Of a stretch of DNA of 18,442 nt, positions 1 to 6,777 are shown one piece after another (within the stretch, counting starts at the first letter, position 1; each line of letters begins with the position of its first letter). The notes under the pieces were generated by a model. The model was not told where the DNA came from, did no database searches, and worked only from the letters and a program-made list of their open reading frames with translations. Source of the DNA: an uncultured Candidatus Altimarinota bacterium (GTDB lineage: Bacteria > Patescibacteriota > Gracilibacteria > CAIRYL01); the NCBI GenBank assembly GCA_947311645.1, contig CAMZKZ010000045.1:1-18442 (forward strand), written 5' to 3'. Position numbers and translations under genes: made by a program.

Positions 1-40
1 AAAAAGAGAGATAAAAATTTAAATTTTTATCTCTCTTTTT
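1..40. terminator. Perfect 40-bp palindromic terminator
   Basis: The left half AAAAAGAGAGATAAAAATTT is followed directly by its exact reverse complement. The RNA would form a long stem ending in a U tract on either strand. It lies 57 bases beyond the stop of the minus-strand gene at 98-775, so it probably ends that transcript. It would also end any plus-strand gene entering from the left edge. Confidence 0.8.
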
Positions 41-97
41 GATGATTTTTTTTCTAAAATAGCACCCTGTAAATGTCCATTAAGCCGTTATTTTCTA

Positions 98-775
98 CTA
101 TTTATCCTCCAATGGATAATATTTATAAAGCAACTCTTGAATAGTTAAACTTCCATCTTTATATTCTGGATATTGTTCCAAAGTATTTATTAGTAGTTTC
201 TGTAAATCTTTTGTATATCTTGATGTTTTAATTTTTTCAAAAGTTTCACCATTTTCAATCAAAATACTTTTAAACCACTGGTCATATGGCCTGAGTTTCT
301 GATCCCTATTGTATCTAGCATCAGGACGCACCTCAGTTACATACCGCTCCTCCTTGCTCTTATTATTATTAAACGTTTCAATAAGTGAATTTACCTGAGT
401 AGTATTGAAATGTTTCTGTAGCTCTGGGATATTAGGAATTTTATTTTTCACTAAATCAAATATTTGAGTTTTCTTTAAATTTTTCATTTTCCCAACAATA
501 AAAGTAGAATACGTTGGTACTGGTGTTAGTCTATTATGCCCATGGTTATCCTGTCTATACTCATAGTGATATTTTCCAGAAAAAGCTTTTAATATTATAT
601 TAGTACCATCATAAAAAAGCAAGTTCTCCCTATTACCAAATAATGCTTTAGAAATATTTCCTAGAGCTTGTTCTAAAGGAAGCTTCTCAACTAAAGAAAT
701 ATGAGATTCTGGTAGTTCTCCTTTACTTATTATATTGTTCCCATTTGCACATGTCTTTTTTGCCAATGCTTGCAA
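98..775 (-). CDS. Unrecognised protein, body of an apparently frameshifted gene
   Basis: I do not recognise this protein. The 225-residue frame from TTG at 775 is soluble-looking, charged and rich in Asn, Lys and Tyr, with no signal peptide or membrane helix visible. TTG is only the first conventional start codon in the frame. The frame stays open upstream to a TGA at 818-820, and the extra codons look coding. A separate ATG frame (914 down to TGA at 798-800) joins this one if a single base is skipped, so the full product would be about 264 residues. A near-consensus promoter sits upstream of that ATG and a palindromic terminator follows the TAG stop. The gene could be a fresh pseudogene, a sequencing indel or a programmed frameshift. 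The neighbours clpP and miaA give no hint of function. Confidence 0.6.
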   Translation of the reverse strand: MQALAKKTCANGNNIISKGELPESHISLVEKLPLEQALGNISKALFGNRENLLFYDGTNIILKAFSGKYHYEYRQDNHGHNRLTPVPTYSTFIVGKMKNLKKTQIFDLVKNKIPNIPELQKHFNTTQVNSLIETFNNNKSKEERYVTEVRPDARYNRDQKLRPYDQWFKSILIENGETFEKIKTSRYTKDLQKLLINTLEQYPEYKDGSLTIQELLYKYYPLEDK

Positions 776-797
776 TTTATCTTCAGAAGAGTTTTTT

Positions 798-914
798 TCA
801 ACTCCTTTGCAAAGATTTCAACCCTTTCATTATACTTGAAATACATTCAGTATTGGTAGAGAGTGTCTCATTAGCTTTAGAGGGATTTCCTTTTGGACTA
901 TTTATATTGCTCAT
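798..914 (-). pseudogene. N-terminal fragment of the gene at 98-775, in another frame
   Basis: ATG at 914-912 opens 38 codons (beginning MSNINSPKGN, ending KSLQRS) and stops at TGA 800-798. Skipping one T at position 800 (+1 shift) gives GAA AAA AAC and runs in frame into the ORF ending at 98. The fragment sits 39 or so bases after the predicted transcription start of a strong minus-strand promoter, as the true 5' end of a gene should. Its Ser/Asn/Lys-rich composition resembles that of the downstream body. A purine-rich AAAGGAG (plus-strand 802-808) lies immediately before the stop. Confidence 0.5.
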
Positions 915-959
915 ATTGTTATATGTTATAGAATTATGTGAAATAGAGTATTTCATATA

Positions 960-988
960 ATTCTACCATCTTTTTATATGTGTGTCAA
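960..988 (-). promoter_or_regulatory. Sigma70-type promoter for the frameshifted gene
   Basis: On the minus strand, TTGACA (988-983, a perfect -35) is followed after exactly 17 bases by TAGAAT (965-960). Transcription would start near 953, about 39 bases before the ATG at 914. It is the best promoter match I found in the window. Confidence 0.65.
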
Positions 989-1140
989 TATAATTTTTCA
1001 GGTAAAGAAAGATTTTAACACGGTACTTATCTACAATGGTGAATGTTGACTAGTATTGATGATTTCTTTTTTGTTACAATTTCATTACAAATATACTCTG
1101 AAGCTTATTACTTTTATTACTCTTATTACTTCTTTTTTTT

Positions 1141-1755
1141 ATGAATATTACATCAATTGCACGGCAACATTCCGGGCATTTAATTCCAACGGTTATAGAT
1201 AAAACTCCAACAGGGGAGCGAGCGTATGATATTTATTCTCGTTTATTAGAAGATCGAATTATTTTTTTAGGATCTGCTATTGATGCAAATGTTGCAAATA
1301 CGGTAATTGCTCAGCTTTTATTTTTAGAAAAAGTTGATGCAAAAAAAGATATTATTATGTATGTAAATTCTCCGGGTGGACATGTTACTGCAGGTCTTGC
1401 TATTTATGATGCAATGCAATTGGTGAAACCAGATGTATCAGTAGTCTGTGTTGGGTTGGCAGCAAGTATGGGATCTATTATTTTGTGTGGTGGTGCAAAA
1501 GGAAAACGATTTTCTCTTCCACATTCTGAGGTAATGATTCATCAACCACTTGGGGGGGCAGAGGGACAAGCTTCGGATATTAAAATTGCCGCACAACATA
1601 TTGAAAAAACAGGAAATGTGTTATATGGAATTTTGGCAAAACATTCTGGGCAATCACTTGAAAAAGTTGAAAAAGATTGTGATAGAGATAACTATATGAC
1701 AGCTGAAGAAGCAAAAGAATATGGACTTATCGATAAAGTTATTGGGTCTGTGTAA
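1141..1755 (+). CDS. clpP: ATP-dependent Clp protease proteolytic subunit ClpP
   Basis: ClpP is the serine peptidase that forms the double-heptamer degradation chamber and is fed unfolded substrates by ClpX or ClpA/C. The 204 residues match the usual length. The catalytic triad is visible: Ser109 in GLAASMGS, His134 in VMIHQP, and Asp183 in CDRDNYM. The spacings (25 and 49 residues) equal those of E. coli ClpP. The SPGG oxyanion-loop motif is at residues 77-80. The start is supported by the ClpP N-terminus and by a 30-base leader rich in CTTATTACTT units before the ATG, with no Shine-Dalgarno sequence. A weak promoter (TTTTTG 1068-1073, 18-base spacer, TATACT 1092-1097) could drive it. The stop overlaps the miaA start (TAATG), so the two are probably cotranscribed. 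No Clp ATPase gene is in the window. Confidence 0.95.
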   Translation: MNITSIARQHSGHLIPTVIDKTPTGERAYDIYSRLLEDRIIFLGSAIDANVANTVIAQLLFLEKVDAKKDIIMYVNSPGGHVTAGLAIYDAMQLVKPDVSVVCVGLAASMGSIILCGGAKGKRFSLPHSEVMIHQPLGGAEGQASDIKIAAQHIEKTGNVLYGILAKHSGQSLEKVEKDCDRDNYMTAEEAKEYGLIDKVIGSV

Positions 1756-2798
1756 TGTGGGATTATAAACAAGAAATATTTGATTGGGTACTGCAGAAAT
1801 CAGAAAAAAAACGAATACTAGTCGTTACTGGTCCAACTGCAAGTGGAAAAACTGGTGTCTCTATAGAGATTGCACAGTTTTTTAAAACACATGGAATTGG
1901 TGCAGAAATTATAAATGCAGATTCTCGTCAAATTTATACAGATTTGCCAATTACCGTTGCAGTACCAACACAAGAAGAGCGACAAAATATTCCTCATCAT
2001 TTATTTGAATATGTATCGCCTGCGCGCACATATAATGTTGCAGAATGGAGAGACGATGCACTTGCAAAAATTACAGAAATTCATGCTCGTGGAAATGTTG
2101 TAATTTTCTGTGGAGGAACTGGTTTATGGCTTGATGCAATAACAAAAAATTATACATTGGGAGTTGCTCCAAATGAACGCTTTAGAAAAGAATATGAGCA
2201 AAAAACAAGAGAAGAATTATACGAAGAGCTTTTGAAAAAAGATGAAAATCAGGCAAAAGTTTTAGGAAAAAATAAAAAATATCTTATTCGTGCTTTAGAA
2301 ATTTGTGAAGCACTCGGAACAAAAACAGAATATGCAGTTTCTTCGGATTCGGAATATGAGTTTTTTCTTTTAGGGATAACATGGGAGAGAGAGAAGTTGT
2401 ATGACAGAATAAATAGGAGAAATGAGATAATGTTTGCTGATGGGTTTTTACATGAAGCAGATGCTTTTTTAGAAAAGTATATAACAAATATTCCTGATAA
2501 AAATAAAGAAAAAGGGTATAAAGCTCATGAAAATACTACAGATATCAATACGAATGATTGTGGTTTTATTGCACATGGAATACCAGAATATTTGCAGTAT
2601 AGAAATGATGAAATTACACTTGAAGAGCTAAAAGATAAAATGAAACAGCATACACGAAACTATGCAAAGCGTCAGATGACATGGTGGAGAAAAGATGAGA
2701 GAGTTCGATTTTTAAACAGAGAATCGGGAGAAGAAGTAAATGTTTCAGAAAAAAATACTACAGAGAGTTCTAAAAAAAATACAAGATTTTTATATTAA
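1755..2798 (+). CDS. miaA: tRNA dimethylallyltransferase MiaA
   Basis: MiaA transfers the dimethylallyl group of DMAPP to N6 of A37 in tRNAs that read codons beginning with U. The P-loop GPTASGKT is at residues 26-33, the family DSRQIY motif with its catalytic Asp at about 56, GGTGLWLDAI follows, and the C-terminal TRNYAKRQMTWWRKD motif matches the family's TRxYAKRQxTWxR. At 347 residues it is longer than the usual 300-315. The extra length lies in a Lys/Asn-rich insert around residues 245-270 and a C-terminal tail. Between them, IAHGIPEYLQ stands where most MiaA proteins have a QAIGYKE-like segment. The ATG overlaps the clpP stop by one base, implying translational coupling. The last codons and stop lie inside the terminator hairpin. 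Confidence 0.93.
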   Translation: MWDYKQEIFDWVLQKSEKKRILVVTGPTASGKTGVSIEIAQFFKTHGIGAEIINADSRQIYTDLPITVAVPTQEERQNIPHHLFEYVSPARTYNVAEWRDDALAKITEIHARGNVVIFCGGTGLWLDAITKNYTLGVAPNERFRKEYEQKTREELYEELLKKDENQAKVLGKNKKYLIRALEICEALGTKTEYAVSSDSEYEFFLLGITWEREKLYDRINRRNEIMFADGFLHEADAFLEKYITNIPDKNKEKGYKAHENTTDINTNDCGFIAHGIPEYLQYRNDEITLEELKDKMKQHTRNYAKRQMTWWRKDERVRFLNRESGEEVNVSEKNTTESSKKNTRFLY

Positions 2799-2815
2799 AA
2801 TCTTGTATTTTTTTT
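2772..2815. terminator. Bidirectional terminator between miaA and purN
   Basis: Two perfectly complementary 19-base arms (2772-2790 and 2797-2815, core ATACAAGATTTT) enclose the loop TATATT. Eight A/U pairs at the base provide a U tract on both strands. It ends the clpP-miaA transcript and the convergent purN transcript. The left arm and loop encode the last residues of MiaA, and the stop codon TAA lies across the loop and right arm. Confidence 0.85.
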
Positions 2816-2835
2816 AGTATGTTGTTGTATATATT

Positions 2836-3402
2836 TTATGATTGAGAAAGTTTTGTGATAAGAGTGGTAATCATTTCTTGTTCTAGTTTTTGTACTTTTG
2901 GTTTAAGTGAAGAAACCGTTTCGTTTTCAGTAATATCGCATGCTTTTTGGTCTATTATTTTTCCTGCATCTACTTCTTCAGAAACAATATGCAATGTTGC
3001 ACCACTTACTTTACACCCAAAATCTAAAATATCTTTATGAACATTGTCGCTCATTCCTCCAGCAAAAGCAGGGAGTAATGATGGGTGAACATTAAAAATT
3101 TTGTTTCGAAATGTTTCTACAAAAATATCAGATACAATTCTCATATATCCAATCATAAAGATATAATCTATAGAATGTTCTGCAAGAATTTCTAAAACTC
3201 TTGTATCAAAACTTTCTCGTGTTTCTCCTTTTTTTGGTTCAACAATAAAATATGGAACAGAGTATTGTTTTGCTTTTTCAATAGCTCCAATATCTTTTTT
3301 ATTGGTAATAAGAATGCTTTCAACTGTATTGAGTTGTTCTATATGGGTAAATACAGAAGGAAGATTTGATCCAGCCGTTGATGCAAGAATTGCTATTTTC
3401 AT
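2836..3402 (-). CDS. purN: Phosphoribosylglycinamide formyltransferase (PurN-type)
   Basis: The family transfers a formyl group from 10-formyl-tetrahydrofolate to glycinamide ribonucleotide, the third step of de novo purine synthesis. The 188 residues match short PurN proteins. Visible are the N-terminal Rossmann motif STAGSNL (family SGxGSNL), the catalytic segment FNVHPSLLPAF with Asn104 and His106, and VSEEVDAGKIIDQ with Asp145. The last Asp is the third catalytic residue. The first Gly of the usual SGxG loop is replaced (STAG). The ATG overlaps the TGA of the upstream surface-protein gene (ATGA), so it is probably translated by coupling. It is the only de novo purine synthesis gene seen here, although glyA and guaA in the window act in linked folate and guanine-nucleotide pathways. 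Another formyltransferase of the same fold is possible but less likely at this length. Confidence 0.85.
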   Translation of the reverse strand: MKIAILASTAGSNLPSVFTHIEQLNTVESILITNKKDIGAIEKAKQYSVPYFIVEPKKGETRESFDTRVLEILAEHSIDYIFMIGYMRIVSDIFVETFRNKIFNVHPSLLPAFAGGMSDNVHKDILDFGCKVSGATLHIVSEEVDAGKIIDQKACDITENETVSSLKPKVQKLEQEMITTLITKLSQS

Positions 3403-4991
3403 CGAGATATTTCTGAAGTTGAAGAAGTAATAGTTGGTTTTGGTGTTGCTGTTGGAGAGGCTTCACTTGTTTCACCTGTTGTTACAACTGGTTTTGGAGT
3501 TTGCGTTGCATGTAGTTCATCGCTTTCTTCTGGTGAAGAAGTTGGAGTTGGAGTTGGAGTAGAACTTGAAGTAAGAGTGATTGTTATTTTTTTCGTACTT
3601 ATAATTTCTTTCTCTTCATTTTTTGCATATACGATATACTTATATGTATCTGGTTGTAATTCATCAACCCAATATTTCCATGTTTTTTGTCCTTTTTTAT
3701 ATTGTTGTAATGTGTATGAGGAATCAAGAGTTATGTTTGAAACAGTGATATATGCAACATTTTTTCCAGCTGTTCCGTTTAAAATAATTGTATCTCCTTC
3801 AATTTCTGTATCTCGACCTTGATTTGGTGCAGTAATTGCAAAGTTTATTGTTTCTTCTGATGCTGTAGAATCATCTGTTGTGTCTTCTGTCTTTGTATCT
3901 TCATCATCATCATTGGCTGTTTCATCGTAAGAAAGAAGGAGAATAGTCGCAGGAGACCGTTGTTTTTCTTCGTTTACTGCATAAATTTTATATGTATTAA
4001 TTCCTGGAAGAAGAGTGTCGTAAAGTTTGCTTGCTGTATATGACCATTCTTTTTCTTTTCCATTGCTAGAAAGGGAAGGAACAAAAGAAAGTTCTTCTGT
4101 AGCGGTTCCATTTAAAAATGTAATAACTATTTTGTTTGTTGAAAGATCTGTAGTTCCTGAAATTTTTTGTTTTCCTTTTTTTACAATAACAGCGGTATCT
4201 TCAAACTCTGGAGTTAAAAGAATTGGTTTGTTTATCGTTTCTGTTTCTTCGAGTGTTTCTTCTGCTATAGATTTTTGAATCTCTTCTCCTTTGTATTGTG
4301 CTACAAGAATTGCAGATTGTAATCGTGATTCTGTTGGGATAAGAGAAAATGTTGTAATGTCAAATGACTGTCCTACTCCAAATGGAGTATTTTTTGTAAT
4401 TTTCCCATCATCATTTAATTGAGAAACCCATATATTTTCTCCATCAATAAAGCTTATAACATTGTTATCTACATAAAATGTATTTTTCCCTCCGCTTACA
4501 TATATGTTTTTTGTAAGAAAGATTTTAAATTCATTTTCTGTGTCAAAATCACTTTTTCCTGAAAATAAAAGTGGTGTTCGTTCTATTATCACTTCTCCAA
4601 ATAAAGCATTTTCTTCAGTTTTTCGTAAGCTTTTCAATGTGAGTTGAGTATTTTCGGCTAATGAAAAAAATGATGAATCTGGAAGAATTATTTTAGAACT
4701 GTTTCCTTCTTTTATATGTATTGTATCACCTTCTGTAATAGGGGAGTTGTCGAGCATCGCACTCCAAATTCCAATATCGGATTGTTGTGATTCTGCTATA
4801 GCATCTGATTTTTGAAAGGTTGCATAAATACTTGTTCCTGGGTCTTTTGAAAAAATTGATTGTAAAAACCAAACAACTGTAATTCCAATAATAAGAGAAA
4901 GAGCAATATAAAAATATTTAAGTCCTTTGCTTTTCTGATTTGGAGATTGAAATAATCGACTTCGTGACTTTTGGTATGGAGAATAACTCAT
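3399..4991 (-). CDS. Membrane-anchored FecR-like surface protein with Ig-like repeats
   Basis: This 530-residue protein has a short basic N-terminus, one transmembrane helix (about 26-47) and a large outside part. Residues 74-215 resemble the FecR domain, with the typical pattern W..ML....I.EGD.I....G....I.LPDSS...L...T.L.L. Two similar beta-rich repeats follow at about 257-355 and 383-472. Both run from an ISGT or LNGT motif to a segment like YKIYAVNEEK or YKYIVYAKNEEK, as in bacterial Ig-like modules. An acidic linker separates them. The last 55 residues are a Thr/Pro/Ser-rich tail encoded partly by repeated GGAGTT hexamers (3541-3558, plus strand). No catalytic site or sorting motif is visible. 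It is likely a cell-envelope structural or sensory protein. A good promoter lies upstream, and the TGA stop overlaps the purN start. Its molecular role is unknown. Confidence 0.8.
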   Translation of the reverse strand: MSYSPYQKSRSRLFQSPNQKSKGLKYFYIALSLIIGITVVWFLQSIFSKDPGTSIYATFQKSDAIAESQQSDIGIWSAMLDNSPITEGDTIHIKEGNSSKIILPDSSFFSLAENTQLTLKSLRKTEENALFGEVIIERTPLLFSGKSDFDTENEFKIFLTKNIYVSGGKNTFYVDNNVISFIDGENIWVSQLNDDGKITKNTPFGVGQSFDITTFSLIPTESRLQSAILVAQYKGEEIQKSIAEETLEETETINKPILLTPEFEDTAVIVKKGKQKISGTTDLSTNKIVITFLNGTATEELSFVPSLSSNGKEKEWSYTASKLYDTLLPGINTYKIYAVNEEKQRSPATILLLSYDETANDDDEDTKTEDTTDDSTASEETINFAITAPNQGRDTEIEGDTIILNGTAGKNVAYITVSNITLDSSYTLQQYKKGQKTWKYWVDELQPDTYKYIVYAKNEEKEIISTKKITITLTSSSTPTPTPTSSPEESDELHATQTPKPVVTTGETSEASPTATPKPTITSSTSEISR

Positions 4992-5019
4992 GATGTATAT
5001 TGGTTAAGTTCGTAAAATT

Positions 5020-5048
5020 ATCATATAGTATGCAGGAGAAATATTCAA
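5020..5048 (-). promoter_or_regulatory. Promoter for the FecR-like protein and purN
   Basis: On the minus strand, TTGAAT (5048-5043) and TATGAT (5025-5020) are separated by 17 bases. Transcription would begin near 5013, giving a leader of about 22 bases before the ATG at 4991. The leader has no Shine-Dalgarno sequence. Confidence 0.55.
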
Positions 5049-5228
5049 ATACTTTAGAAGAATATGTATACTCTCTTGAAAGTTCTAAAATAGAGTAGAC
5101 CACTTTTATAAAATAAATTTGGAAAGAAGTTATTATATTTATGGAGAAGAAATGAAAATACGAAGACTGTGGATAATAACGGCGGAAATCAAGGAATAAC
5201 AATTTTTTTATAAAATGGCCTAATATAA

Positions 5229-5254
5229 CCTTGAATATTCGCCTTGAATGTTCG
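5229..5254. repeat. Tandem 13-mer upstream of glyA
   Basis: CCTTGAATATTCG is followed at once by CCTTGAATGTTCG, two 13-base units with one mismatch. The first contains the palindrome GAATATTC. The pair ends about 34 bases before the proposed glyA -35 element, a position where an activator or repressor could bind. Confidence 0.6.
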
Positions 5255-5287
5255 GGCTATAAAAAAATATTGATTTTTACAGTTAAT

Positions 5288-5317
5288 TTGTTTACTATGC
5301 TCATTATAGGTTATAAC
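5288..5317 (+). promoter_or_regulatory. Probable glyA promoter
   Basis: TTGTTT (5288-5293), an 18-base spacer and TATAAC (5312-5317) form a moderate match to the sigma70 consensus. Transcription would start near 5324, leaving a leader of about 19 bases that contains TTACTTTTA but no Shine-Dalgarno sequence. Confidence 0.4.
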
Positions 5318-5342
5318 TTTTATTTTTTTACTTTTATACATT

Positions 5343-6617
5343 ATGTCATCTTACGTTGATAATAAAAAATTGCTACAAGAACGAGATCCTGAGTTGTATA
5401 ATTTAATAACACTGGAAGAAAAAAGAGAGTTTGAAGGAATGGAGCTTATTGCTTCTGAAAATTATGTTTCTCCAAGTGTTTTTGCATGTAATGGGTCAAT
5501 TCTTACTAATAAATATGCAGAAGGATACCCAGGAAAACGATATTATGGAGGATGTGAACATGTTGATAAAGTAGAGCAATTAGCGATTGATAGATTATTG
5601 GCATTGTTTCCCGGTGCAACACATGCAAATGTTCAACCTCATTCTGGTTGTCCTGCAAATGACATTACATATGCTGCAATATTAAAACCAGGAGATTGTG
5701 TATTAGGAATGGATCTTGGACATGGAGGGCATTTATCTCATGGACATCCTGTTACAAAAATTGCACAAACATATCGATTTGTTCGGTATAAAATGAAAGA
5801 TATTGATACCGGAGAAATTGATTACGAAGCATTACGACAAACAGCATTAAAAGAAAAACCAAAACTGATTTTAGCAGGATTTTCTGCATATTCTCGAGAC
5901 TTAGATTATGCAAAATTTAAAGCAATTGCAGACGAAGTAGGTGCAATAACAATGATGGATATGGCACATATCGCTGGTCTTATTGCAGGAAAACAATTAA
6001 AAAACCCATTTGATTATGGATTTGATATTGTAACATCAACTACGCATAAAACACTTCGTGGTCCACGAGGAGGAGTTATTTTAACGTCTAATGCAGATAT
6101 TGCAAAAAAGATTGATAAAATGACATTTCCTGGTATGCAAGGTGGTCCTCACATGCATACAATCGCTGCAAAAGCTGCTGCCTTTGCAGAAGCTGCAACA
6201 CCAGAATTTCAAGAATATGCAGCACAAATTCGAAAAAATGCAAAAGCAATGGAAGAAGTATTTATCGAAAGAGGAGTTCGTATGATTGGAGGAGGAACTG
6301 ATAATCATTTATTTTTAATTGATACCATTACAAGTTTTAATGCAAGTGGTCAAGAAGCAGAAGAAGCTCTTGATGCAATTCATATTACACTAAATAAAAA
6401 CTCTATTCCTGATGATCCACGAGGTGCATTTGATCCATCTGGAGTTCGTCTTGGAACACCAGCAATGACAACGCGAGGATTTAAAGAAGCAGAATTTAAA
6501 AAAACTGCAACAATTATTTGTGATGCTATTGAAGCAAAAGATGATACAAATAAATTAAAAGAATTGGCAGAAGAAGTAAAAGCACTGTGTATTCAATTTC
6601 CTGTTCCAGGAGTATAA
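5343..6617 (+). CDS. glyA: Serine hydroxymethyltransferase GlyA
   Basis: GlyA is a cytosolic PLP enzyme that converts serine and tetrahydrofolate to glycine and 5,10-methylene-tetrahydrofolate, the main source of one-carbon units. The 424 residues cover the whole family: LIASENYVSP near 35-44, NKYAEGYPGKRYYGG at 56-70, the PLP-lysine motif TSTTHKTLRGPRGG with Lys236, and GGTDNHLFLID in the C-terminal domain. The phosphate-cradling loop reads HSGCPAND (residues 100-107) where most bacteria have HSGSQAN, so a Cys-Pro pair replaces Ser-Gln. The start agrees with the family N-terminus. The gene has its own probable promoter and a terminator 31 bases after the stop, so it is likely monocistronic. 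Its product supplies the folate pool that PurN draws on. Confidence 0.96.
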   Translation: MSSYVDNKKLLQERDPELYNLITLEEKREFEGMELIASENYVSPSVFACNGSILTNKYAEGYPGKRYYGGCEHVDKVEQLAIDRLLALFPGATHANVQPHSGCPANDITYAAILKPGDCVLGMDLGHGGHLSHGHPVTKIAQTYRFVRYKMKDIDTGEIDYEALRQTALKEKPKLILAGFSAYSRDLDYAKFKAIADEVGAITMMDMAHIAGLIAGKQLKNPFDYGFDIVTSTTHKTLRGPRGGVILTSNADIAKKIDKMTFPGMQGGPHMHTIAAKAAAFAEAATPEFQEYAAQIRKNAKAMEEVFIERGVRMIGGGTDNHLFLIDTITSFNASGQEAEEALDAIHITLNKNSIPDDPRGAFDPSGVRLGTPAMTTRGFKEAEFKKTATIICDAIEAKDDTNKLKELAEEVKALCIQFPVPGV

Positions 6618-6648
6618 AAAAAGTATAATATACTGTCTTCACACTCAT

Positions 6649-6682
6649 AAAAATCCTAAAGTCTATACACTTTAGGATTTTT
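6649..6682 (+). terminator. glyA intrinsic terminator
   Basis: The 14-base arms AAAAATCCTAAAGT and ACTTTAGGATTTTT pair perfectly around the loop CTATAC and are followed by TTATTATT. It lies downstream of glyA and upstream of pgk, so pgk needs its own promoter. Confidence 0.85.
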
Positions 6683-6777
6683 ATTATTATCTGCTAAAGT
6701 TCTTGAATTTTATCGAAAAAATAGATACTCTAACAATATGAAAGATTTATAATGTTCATTTTTTTACACTTATTTTT

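Larger units (their letters stand above)
4992..5342. other. 351-bp divergent intergenic region
   Basis: The region separates the minus-strand surface-protein gene from plus-strand glyA. It holds a minus-strand promoter (5020-5048), a weak 15-codon reading frame (5152-5199), a perfect DnaA-box 9-mer (5168-5176), a tandem 13-mer (5229-5254) and a probable glyA promoter (5288-5317). I looked for a glycine riboswitch ahead of glyA and saw no convincing aptamer core. Confidence 0.6.

Noticed and set aside
98..960. UGA read as glycine (Gracilibacteria/SR1-type code), to explain the TGA codons before the first gene
   Set aside because: Reading UGA as Gly does not join the two frames, because a TAA and other stops follow at once. 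The conserved genes all end at expected positions under the standard code, and a TGA stop is used in the ATGA overlap at 3399-3402.
745..960. Plus-strand 71-residue hydrophobic reading frame
   Set aside because: It is antisense to the N-terminal fragment and promoter of the minus-strand gene. It has no start context, and its hydrophobicity follows from T-rich DNA.
4918..5202. Minus-strand 94-residue reading frame upstream of the FecR-like gene
   Set aside because: It overlaps the promoter and the first codons of the FecR-like gene in another frame, and its composition is that of AT-rich noncoding DNA.
5100..5340. Replication origin
   Set aside because: Only one perfect DnaA box is present (TTATCTACA at 1027-1035 is a distant near-match), and dnaA, dnaN and rpmH are absent. 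The tandem 13-mer is unlike known unwinding elements.
4992..5342. Glycine riboswitch ahead of glyA
   Set aside because: I could not find the conserved aptamer core or tandem aptamer arrangement, and no terminator hairpin lies between the region and the glyA start.
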